Of a DNA stretch of 53,474 nucleotides, positions 47,282-53,474 are shown piece after piece; the first letter of the stretch is position 1; every line of letters starts with the position of its first letter. Where the stretch lies: the NCBI GenBank assembly GCA_016210565.1, contig JACQUA010000213.1, positions 1 to 53,474 of the forward strand, given 5' to 3'. Position numbers and translations under genes: made by a program. This DNA is from Chloroflexota bacterium (GTDB lineage Bacteria; Chloroflexota; Dehalococcoidia; JACQUA01). Under the pieces are notes generated by a model. That model did not search any database, had not been told where the DNA came from, and saw nothing but the letters and a program-made list of their open reading frames with translations.

Positions 47282-48133
47282 TCACGCTACTATGCCCTTC
47301 AACTGTTTTATCAGGGCTTCGCGCTCCGCCTCGTCCTGTTTCTTAATGGCTTGCCAAGTCCCTCCGTTTTCTATCAACCCTTGTACGGCTGCCTGGCAGA
47401 GCATTATCAGCTCGTCAGGCTCTATAGCGTCCAGCTCCCAACACTCATCACCATACTGGCTAACATACTCGGTGCTACGCCGGTCGGCTTGCTTTACCGG
47501 GTTCGGTATCAACTTGTATTCTCGTACCTGGTCATGGGTTAGTGCTATTCGCCGGACTTCAACCTCGCGCCGTCCGCAGTACTTGGCTAGCCGGTCCTGT
47601 AGGTCCCGGCTCATGTCAATGCCGCTGGGGTCGTGGTCTGCGAAGTGAAGTATGACCGCCCGCTTGCCGTCGCCACAATGCTGGTTAATCCTGCTGGCTG
47701 CCTCGCGCAAGAAGCTGTAAGAACTGTAGCCACGTGAAGGCGCTACGATGGTATTGAATGGGTAGACCGCCTCCGCTAGTACCTGGCTCAAGGCATCCTT
47801 CTCTACCCACACCTCACAGTATACCGACTGGCTGTCCCAGAAGCGCCGGACGTATCGCCCCTTCAAGGTATTCTGGCATACCTCAAGGAAACTGCCAGGA
47901 CTGTCAAAAGAAACGTCGTCTATCCGGCGGCTGCGGTCGGTGAACCGGCGGTCGTCTACGTCCCCGCTTTCCCTGGCCTTCACTGTTTGGCTAGACAACT
48001 GATTGTAATCGCTGCGAGTATTGGCTATTAGCCCGGCTACCACCAATCGGTAATACACCTGGCGCAAGGTGAGTTGCACGGAATACCCGGCCAGTATGCT
48101 GTTTACGGCCTTGACCAGTTCCCTATACTTCAT
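47282..48133 (-). CDS. TOPRIM protein related to Spo11/topoisomerase VI subunit A
   Basis: 283 aa. The N-terminal winged-helix-like part ends in LTLRQVYYRLVVAGLIANTR, the region where Spo11 and TopoVI-A carry the active tyrosine. The TOPRIM part shows the acidic motifs EVWVEKDAL (about 110) and ILHFADHDPSGIDMSRDL (about 165), then IALTHDQVREYKLIPNPVK. Short stand-alone relatives occur in phages and mobile elements; they may cut or nick DNA. No TopoVI-B (GHKL ATPase) gene is near. It overlaps the zinc-ribbon gene by 4 bp. Confidence 0.75.
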   Translation of the reverse strand: MKYRELVKAVNSILAGYSVQLTLRQVYYRLVVAGLIANTRSDYNQLSSQTVKARESGDVDDRRFTDRSRRIDDVSFDSPGSFLEVCQNTLKGRYVRRFWDSQSVYCEVWVEKDALSQVLAEAVYPFNTIVAPSRGYSSYSFLREAASRINQHCGDGKRAVILHFADHDPSGIDMSRDLQDRLAKYCGRREVEVRRIALTHDQVREYKLIPNPVKQADRRSTEYVSQYGDECWELDAIEPDELIMLCQAAVQGLIENGGTWQAIKKQDEAEREALIKQLKGIVA

Positions 48134-48321
48134 TGGCTTTCCCCCTTATCCTTGACGATGGGAAAATCCTGGGTGAAGCCCGTCTTCCCACACTTCGGAC
48201 ACCGGCGCAGGCTGCCGCCCCGCTTGTGATAGTGGCCAGGACCATAGCGAAGGGGTTTGAGCTGGCCGCCAGGGAAGACGGCATGGCATTTCGGGCAGCT
48301 ACGATAACGGCGTACTGGCAT
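48130..48321 (-). CDS. Small zinc-ribbon protein
   Basis: 63 aa with CPKCHAVFPGG and CPKCGKTGF, a two-CxxC zinc ribbon. Overlaps both neighbours. Probably a nucleic-acid-binding accessory protein of the mobile element. Confidence 0.7.
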   Translation of the reverse strand: MPVRRYRSCPKCHAVFPGGQLKPLRYGPGHYHKRGGSLRRCPKCGKTGFTQDFPIVKDKGESQ

Positions 48322-48538
48322 TGTTGCTTTCCTTTTCTCTGATTACCCAGGCGCGCAGGGCATTCAGGCGCACGTCGGTCAAGTCCGGGCCAGCTAGTAG
48401 CCTTTCGACATCGCTACAGTATTCTTGGACTCCGAACTTTGGCGAAATAACCCGGAATCCCCAATCGAAAAACTCCACTACAAGGGCGGCCTCCCCCTTG
48501 CTTATGATTTCGCCACGTTCTGCTACCAGGACTCTCAT
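48299..48538 (-). CDS. Small protein of unknown function (mobile element)
   Basis: 79 aa, MRVLVAERGEIISKGEAALV, with a mixed alpha/beta look and no motif. Its ATG overlaps the primase stop (ATGA), so it is coupled to it. Confidence 0.6.
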   Translation of the reverse strand: MRVLVAERGEIISKGEAALVVEFFDWGFRVISPKFGVQEYCSDVERLLAGPDLTDVRLNALRAWVIREKESNNASTPLS

Positions 48539-51120
48539 GGCTTGTCCCTCGTGCTCTCAGCCTCGAACCAGGCCCGCACCACCGCCAGGTGGCGCTCTGG
48601 CGTGGCCGGATTGCCAAGCAGCGCCTCCAGGTCCTCGCAGTTCTCCCCGGGCCCAAGATGAATCAGCGGCCGGCCGCGGCGCGCCCACATGGTCAAAATC
48701 TCTTCTCTTCCACCGTTCCCCGTAAGGTCAGGAAAAATAGCGTCACTGGCGTCACTAGCGTCACCGCAAGTATGACTTGCGGGTTCCTCAGATAGTGACG
48801 CTACTTTTCCCTTGTCCCCATCAGTGGCGTCACTGGCGTCACTGGAAGGCCCTGAGTTTGTATCTATGGTGACGGCAGTGACGCCAGTGACGGCATTATT
48901 TGGTACTTCAAGGGAAGGGGCAGGCGTTCTGACAACAACCAACCGCCGCCCCTCTTTCCCGGTCTTGGGAAGTTCCTTGATCGTGATCCCTGCCGCGTCA
49001 AAATTGGCTTGCAGCTCATTGAGTCGCCGCGTCAAAATGTACGGCGCGCCGGGCCACTTCTTCGCTTTGGTGTTGACCTTCATCTCTTCGGCTTTTCCAA
49101 GAATGTTCTGGTAGAGCTCGGATGGGCTGCCCGTCCAGTCGTTTTTGCTTTCCATGAAGGCCATGAGGACCGTCGCGACGGCGTTGCTCGCCAGGGCTTC
49201 CTCGTTCTGTCTGGCGATGTTTTCATCATAGCTACTCAGGAAAGTGTCCTGGGAATAGCCCAGGGCCTGAGCTATGGCGCAGCCCCACCGGGCGAAGTCG
49301 GCCATTCGGGGCAAGTCATGCAAGCGCACATTGGGGTAGATGTTCATGGCTCTGCTAACCGCGTCCAGGAATCCGCCGAGAATCCCCGGCCGGGCCTTTT
49401 CGAATTCCTCGAGAAGTACCCTTTCTTCCCGCCGCTTCTCCTTTGAGATGCTTTCCAGGTGAAAGAGAATGGCCCGGTCCAGCAGGTCCGGTTTGATCGC
49501 CGATATGTTAATGCCGTTGAGTCCTACGCATCGCCGGAAGCGATAGATTATGTCATCGTCGTCTGAATAGAGCTCCCGTTTGCTGAATCCTTCCCCGGTG
49601 ACCGCCCGGCAAAAGGTGTCCGAAAACTCGTCACTCAAATAGGACACGTTATCGAAGCAGGACAACCAATGGTGCGACAGCGTTTGCACGAGTTCGTTGT
49701 TGTTCCTCCTGGGCAGGGACAGAACCGGCGTGGTGGACGGATCGACTATGAGCCTGACGAAGCGGAACAAGCTCGTTTTCGCCGATCCCTTCCCACCATG
49801 CAACTGGGGAACCGGGTGCGGGATGTCCGGGATGAAACACGAAGCCACATATACCATGAATAGCGCCTTTTGAGCCTCGTCTTTGATGTTGGCGAAGTCC
49901 AGCAGTCTTCTCGGGTCGCCGCCCCGGGCCGGTTCCACCTGGGCCGCCTGATGCGCATAGCGTCTGAATAGTATTGGCGGCTGATTGACTATCTCCCACC
50001 CTTCAGGCGTGATCATGACGGCGCGCCATCGCCGGTCCGCCAAATCGTAGTAGATGCCGCCGTTGTGCCGCGCTACCCGATTCTGCAAGATGTGTTCCTC
50101 CCCTTCGAAGCAGCCTTTCGCTTCAATGACATTCAGGGCCGCGCTGATTGATTCGGCACTTGGCGCCTTTGCTTCCGTTTGCCAGAACTGCCCGGCCAAC
50201 CACCGCCTGAACTGTGTGCTACGGCAGGGCCACGTCTCAAAACGTTCTTCGATTGGCACGCGGGCAAAGGGGGTCGTCACATCATCATGGAATAGAATCA
50301 CCTCCCTGTCTTCCACCAGTTTCACCAGGCGGTTAGCCTCGTTCGGCCGGGGGGGCGCGTCCGGTTTTGGGTGATAGCGACTTACGCTCTGGGCTATCTT
50401 CATCACCTCATCGTCTGATAGCGGCGGCTGACATTGGCTCGCGTTTATCTCTCTTAAAGCCGCCTCAATGGCACCCTGGTTGGCCCCCTTACGTCGCATG
50501 GCCCCGGCCATGCTGGTCAACGTGTCGTTTCGCGTTTTATCTGGTATCGGTGAATCCTGTGCCCCCCCGGATGCTGGCCTACGACCTTTATCGCGCGCCA
50601 GGTCGATCAGCCACCTCGGTGCCTGCGCAATCGGTGAACCGTCTATGGTCTCGTAGGGTAGTCTGGTAATTGAAGGCACGGCTACTATGTAAGAATCATT
50701 GGCCCTGATATCTAAATTCTGGTAGCCGTACTTACCGGCTCCGGGCCTTATATTCAAATCTGTAGGCACCCGGTACACGTAGTGTTCACCCTGTTCTTTT
50801 GGTTCCGCCTGAGTACCACCGCCGGTCTTAATTACCCATGTGCGCGGCAGCTCTCCATATTTCGCTATTAGCTGTGTTTTGCTTTCAACCCCGGCCTTGC
50901 CGTCAAAGTCCAGGACCAGCAAGCCGTCACACACCAAGCCGATATTGGCATCAGGGTATTTGCTCCAGTATTCCGTGATAGTGGCTTGAATCTGTGAAGC
51001 GTCTTTCAGGCCGTGCGGCGTAATGGGTTTCTTGCCACCTGCCTTAAGAGGAAACACTTTGAAGCCTTGCGCGACGTAAGACAGCGCAGCCGCCAGCAGG
51101 GCGTTATTATTTGTGCTCAT
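48535..51120 (-). CDS. Bifunctional primase-polymerase / ATPase of the mobile element
   Basis: 861 aa. The N-terminal primase-polymerase domain (about 5-180) has LLVLDFDGKAG for the metal-binding DxD, a His in EHYVYRVP and the RANDSYIVAVPS strand. A PriCT-like helical domain follows (LTSMAGAMRRKGANQGAIEA). The ATPase core has Walker A in LHGGKGSAKTSLF near residue 440. The C-terminus has a low-complexity linker (SDASDATDG; GDASDASDA) encoded by GACGCCAGT-type repeats. It would start replication of the element. Overlaps the excisionase gene by 14 bp. Confidence 0.85.
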   Translation of the reverse strand: MSTNNNALLAAALSYVAQGFKVFPLKAGGKKPITPHGLKDASQIQATITEYWSKYPDANIGLVCDGLLVLDFDGKAGVESKTQLIAKYGELPRTWVIKTGGGTQAEPKEQGEHYVYRVPTDLNIRPGAGKYGYQNLDIRANDSYIVAVPSITRLPYETIDGSPIAQAPRWLIDLARDKGRRPASGGAQDSPIPDKTRNDTLTSMAGAMRRKGANQGAIEAALREINASQCQPPLSDDEVMKIAQSVSRYHPKPDAPPRPNEANRLVKLVEDREVILFHDDVTTPFARVPIEERFETWPCRSTQFRRWLAGQFWQTEAKAPSAESISAALNVIEAKGCFEGEEHILQNRVARHNGGIYYDLADRRWRAVMITPEGWEIVNQPPILFRRYAHQAAQVEPARGGDPRRLLDFANIKDEAQKALFMVYVASCFIPDIPHPVPQLHGGKGSAKTSLFRFVRLIVDPSTTPVLSLPRRNNNELVQTLSHHWLSCFDNVSYLSDEFSDTFCRAVTGEGFSKRELYSDDDDIIYRFRRCVGLNGINISAIKPDLLDRAILFHLESISKEKRREERVLLEEFEKARPGILGGFLDAVSRAMNIYPNVRLHDLPRMADFARWGCAIAQALGYSQDTFLSSYDENIARQNEEALASNAVATVLMAFMESKNDWTGSPSELYQNILGKAEEMKVNTKAKKWPGAPYILTRRLNELQANFDAAGITIKELPKTGKEGRRLVVVRTPAPSLEVPNNAVTGVTAVTIDTNSGPSSDASDATDGDKGKVASLSEEPASHTCGDASDASDAIFPDLTGNGGREEILTMWARRGRPLIHLGPGENCEDLEALLGNPATPERHLAVVRAWFEAESTRDKP

Positions 51121-51319
51121 GGCCGGTCCCTTCGGGCGGCGTCCAGCGACCGGAGAGGAAGTCCAGGAAAGCCGCCCGCGGCACCGCCAGACGGCGGTCG
51201 CCCAGGCGCAATACCGGGATACGCCCCCGGCGGGCCAAGTCGTACGCGAGATGGCGGCTGATGCCCAGGGCGCGGGCGGCCTCGGCGATGGTCAGGGTCA
51301 GGGCCTCACTTTCCGGCAT
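51107..51319 (-). CDS. Excisionase-type helix-turn-helix protein
   Basis: 70 aa from ATG 51319. LTIAEAARALGISRHLAYDL, RRGRIPVLRLGDRRLAVPR is a MerR-like helix-turn-helix of the excisionase (HTH_17) class. It would direct the integrase towards excision or regulate the operon. Overlaps the repressor gene by 14 bp. Confidence 0.8.
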   Translation of the reverse strand: MPESEALTLTIAEAARALGISRHLAYDLARRGRIPVLRLGDRRLAVPRAAFLDFLSGRWTPPEGTGHEHK

Positions 51320-51515
51320 TGGCGGCCTCCTCTGGAAAAAGCTCTTTCTCCGCCACTCCCAGGGCTTTGGCGAGCCGTTTGCGCCAGTCAGGATAAGGGT
51401 GAAGCCAGCCATTTTCAATGCGACTGACATCGGACGGTGCCATTCGTGCCTTCCTCGCGAGGGCAAGCTGTGATAGTCCTTTCGCAGTTCTAGCATCTTT
51501 AAGTTTTGTAGCCAT
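51306..51515 (-). CDS. XRE-family repressor
   Basis: 69 aa from ATG 51515 (GGGGG upstream). LKDARTAKGLSQLALARKAR, MAPSDVSRIENG is a Cro/C1 helix-turn-helix. First gene of the leftward operon, facing the operators at 51531-51564, so a likely switch for the element. Confidence 0.85.
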   Translation of the reverse strand: MATKLKDARTAKGLSQLALARKARMAPSDVSRIENGWLHPYPDWRKRLAKALGVAEKELFPEEAANAGK

Positions 51516-51526
51516 TCGTAACCCCC

Positions 51527-51564
51527 TTGTCATTAGACTAATGTAATGTTACAATTAGCGTAAT
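51527..51564 (+). promoter_or_regulatory. Divergent control region with three palindromic operators
   Basis: Rightward promoter TTGTCA (51527-51532), a 17-bp spacer, TACAAT (51550-51555). Dyads CATTA-GAC-TAATG (51531-51543), GTAA-TG-TTAC (51543-51552) and ATTA-GCG-TAAT (51554-51564) cover it, with centres 10-12 bp apart. The first and last share ATTAGnnTAAT. They are likely sites for the XRE repressor. Confidence 0.7.
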
Positions 51565-51633
51565 ACAATGAACCATCAGTGGCAAGCATATGCAGTGTAT
51601 ATGCGTATTTGCGCACACCAGGAGGGAAAACGC

Positions 51634-52461
51634 ATGGGTCTAGGCCCGCGAGTCACCGACCAAGTTAAGAAGATGGTGATAAGAATCTATCTGGACGGAA
51701 TAACCCAGGGGAACGGGGAACATCTTGGGGGAAGGGAGCTATCCGGGAGACAGGTACACGCTGAGCTTGAGGCGGTCCTGGCCTCGGAAAAGAAGATGCA
51801 CTTCTTGCCAAAGTTAAGAACGGTTCAGAAGATGCTTTATGATTATCGCAAGAAGGATGAAAACCGCCCGGTTGAGTCAAAGGCTTTGGATGAGCCCTGG
51901 TCTGTTATTGCCCTGGTAGAACACCCTATTCCGCCTGAGGCTGTGCCATTAGTGCTGGAGATTTATATGAACTGTGTGGAAATGCCGCAGGAGAGGGATG
52001 AAAGCTTTAAATCACCACTACCCATGGCAGGTTGGTACGATTGGCCCTATAACGTGTTCACCATACGGGAAGCACTCTGGGTTGGGAATTTGTGCAAGGT
52101 TGGATTCCTAAACAAACCCACTGCGGAGTTAAGCGATATGGATTTAACGTTTCTCTGGGCTGTGGTAAGAACCTACGCATCAATGGAGCGCGTGGCCGAG
52201 ATAATGGGGCAGAAGTACAGGGACAGCCGGCTGGAAGACCCGGCGGTTCTTCCGTCACTGGTCGGTGCCCGCCAGAAACGGGACCTGAAAACAATAAAAG
52301 CCGGTTTGTCGTTTCTCGAGGGCAGTTACACTTTGAAGATAGGACTTGAGCCGGCGGAGTATGAAAAGGTTAGGCTCAAAATGAAGGCGGCATGGGCGGC
52401 CCAGGCTGCGGCCCAGGCTACTAAAGCTACCGGACAAGAACAGCAGCAAAAGGAGGCATAG
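51634..52461 (+). CDS. Mobile-element protein of unknown function
   Basis: 275 aa from ATG 51634 (AGGAGGG); the frame is open further up to 51568. MGLGPRVTDQVKKMVIRIYL, GRELSGRQVHAELEAVLAS and FLPKLRTVQKMLYDYRKK suggest a helix-turn-helix at the start. A Trp-rich middle (GWYDWPYNVFTIREALWVG) and an Ala-rich end follow. It ends one base before the integrase ATG, so it is cotranscribed with it. Not assigned. Confidence 0.65.
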   Translation: MGLGPRVTDQVKKMVIRIYLDGITQGNGEHLGGRELSGRQVHAELEAVLASEKKMHFLPKLRTVQKMLYDYRKKDENRPVESKALDEPWSVIALVEHPIPPEAVPLVLEIYMNCVEMPQERDESFKSPLPMAGWYDWPYNVFTIREALWVGNLCKVGFLNKPTAELSDMDLTFLWAVVRTYASMERVAEIMGQKYRDSRLEDPAVLPSLVGARQKRDLKTIKAGLSFLEGSYTLKIGLEPAEYEKVRLKMKAAWAAQAAAQATKATGQEQQQKEA

Positions 52462-52462
52462 C

Positions 52463-53474
52463 ATGAGAGGCCACATCGAAAAACGGGGCAAGGATAGCTA
52501 CAGCATCTCGGTCTACCTGGGCGTTGACCCGGCTACCGGCAAGAAGAAATACCAGTGGCTCAGCGTCAAGGGAAACAAAAGGGACGCGGAAAAGCGCCTG
52601 GCGGAACTACTGCACCAGCTTGATACCGGGAGCTTCGCCAGGCCGGGGAAAACTACCGTAGCTGACTACCTGGAACGCTGGCTAACCGACTACAAGCCGA
52701 ACCTTTCCCCCAGGGGCTTCGAACGCTACCGGGACATCATCCGGGCGCACCTTATCCCGGACCTGGGCGCCATACCCCTGACGCAGCTTCGCCCCGAACA
52801 CCTGCAAAGGCACTACACCGCCATGCTGGAAAGCGGCCGCAGCGCCGGGACCGTCCGCTATCATCATGCCGTGCTTCACGTGGCCCTGCAGACGGCCGTC
52901 AAGTGGGGCATGGTCAGCCGGAACGTGGCCGACGCCGTAGACGCGCCCAAGAAGCGGGGTATCGAGATGCAGACCTGGGATGAGGATGATGTCAACCGCT
53001 TCCTGGAAGCAGCAAAAGACAGCCCCTATCATCACCTCTTCCTGACGGCGATCTATACCGGAATGCGGAGGTCGGAACTGCTGGGGCTTTCCTGGAAGGA
53101 CATCGACTTCATTTTCGGCCAGATTTGCGTCAACCGGGGCCTGCACCAGCTCAAGGATGGCAGCTACATCTTCACTGAACCCAAATCGGCCAGAAGCCGG
53201 CGCACCATCGCCCTGCCGCCCCCGGCGGTCCTTGCACTCCAGGAGCACAAGGAAAGGCAGGAACATGACCGGGCCATGCTTGGACTCCCCCTCGGTAACG
53301 AACACCTGGTGTTCAGCGCCGTTGAAGGCAAGCCGCTGCGCCCTAACACGATCACCCGGGCCTGGGAAACGCTGGCCGCCAGGTGTGGCCTGATGGTTTT
53401 CCGCCTGCATGACGCCCGGCATACCCACGCTTCCCTTTTGCTGAAGTGGGGCATTCTCCCCAAAGTTGTCCAGG
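52463..53474 (+). CDS. Tyrosine recombinase (phage-type integrase), partial
   Basis: 337 aa visible; cut by the right edge. An AP2-like arm-binding start (GHIEKRGKDSYSISVYLGVD), a SAM-like core-binding domain (TVADYLERWLTDYKPN) and the catalytic domain with Arg in YTGMRRSELLGLSW (about 196), Lys in EPKSARSRRTI and the HxxR box LHDARHTHASL (about 313). The final Tyr lies beyond the window. AAAAGGAGG precedes the ATG. The attachment site is probably just downstream, outside the window. Confidence 0.92.
   Translation, partial: MRGHIEKRGKDSYSISVYLGVDPATGKKKYQWLSVKGNKRDAEKRLAELLHQLDTGSFARPGKTTVADYLERWLTDYKPNLSPRGFERYRDIIRAHLIPDLGAIPLTQLRPEHLQRHYTAMLESGRSAGTVRYHHAVLHVALQTAVKWGMVSRNVADAVDAPKKRGIEMQTWDEDDVNRFLEAAKDSPYHHLFLTAIYTGMRRSELLGLSWKDIDFIFGQICVNRGLHQLKDGSYIFTEPKSARSRRTIALPPPAVLALQEHKERQEHDRAMLGLPLGNEHLVFSAVEGKPLRPNTITRAWETLAARCGLMVFRLHDARHTHASLLLKWGILPKVVQ

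Overview
The window looks like a chromosome segment of an anaerobic, fairly GC-rich bacterium, most likely a member of the class Dehalococcoidia (Chloroflexota) or a close relative. The hints are a nickel CO dehydrogenase, a Tat-less protein related to reductive dehalogenases, an EF-Tu with a four-cysteine insertion, and intergenic regions crowded with several families of short dispersed repeats. No 16S rRNA lies in the window, so the placement is an inference.

Region 1 (1-12.5 kb): a minus-strand MarR, membrane-fusion protein and RND pump set (the pump runs off the left edge); cooS on the plus strand; a decayed PIN toxin-antitoxin locus coupled to a DUF2442-XRE gene; a chimeric methylase-like ORF; the dehalogenase-like Fe-S protein; and a solute-binding lipoprotein.

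Region 2 (12.7-21.6 kb, minus strand): a translation island reading tRNA-Thr(UGU), tRNA-Tyr(GUA), tRNA-Thr(GGU), tuf, rpmG, secE, nusG, rplK, rplA, then two acyl-CoA enzymes (an HMG-CoA-synthase-like protein lacking the usual catalytic Cys and His, and a thiolase), then rplJ and rplL. rplJ is preceded by an L10-type leader with an intrinsic terminator.

Region 3 (21.8-30.8 kb): a broken VapC with intact antitoxin, a NifU-like protein, two hemerythrin proteins, a RecQ-like helicase/phosphoribosyltransferase (one frameshift) coupled to a DprA-like protein, a DUF4272 protein, and an intact VapBC pair.

Region 4 (30.8-43.2 kb) is the most interesting part. It is a plus-strand cluster of a broken AAA ATPase, an FHA/winged-helix protein, a membrane Ser/Thr kinase whose outer half is a solute-binding-protein fold, a PH-like/von Willebrand A (vWA) membrane protein, an XpaC-like protein, a TelA-family protein, a solute-binding/vWA membrane protein, and several small membrane proteins. 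Three copies of a promoter element built of TTGCAACT iterons at 11-12 bp spacing precede small genes inside it. I propose a phospho-signalling system in which an extracellular sensor kinase talks to an FHA transcription factor that acts on the iterons, with TelA/XpaC and vWA proteins as the envelope-stress output. Tandem duplication and decay are visible throughout, and related motifs lie at both edges.

Region 5 (43.6-53.5 kb): small membrane proteins of unknown role, then an integrative element. Its minus-strand genes are small coiled-coil proteins, a Spo11/TOPRIM-like protein, a zinc-ribbon protein, a primase-polymerase/ATPase, an excisionase and an XRE repressor. Its plus-strand genes are a hypothetical protein and a tyrosine integrase cut by the right edge. 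A cluster of palindromic operators lies between the two arms.
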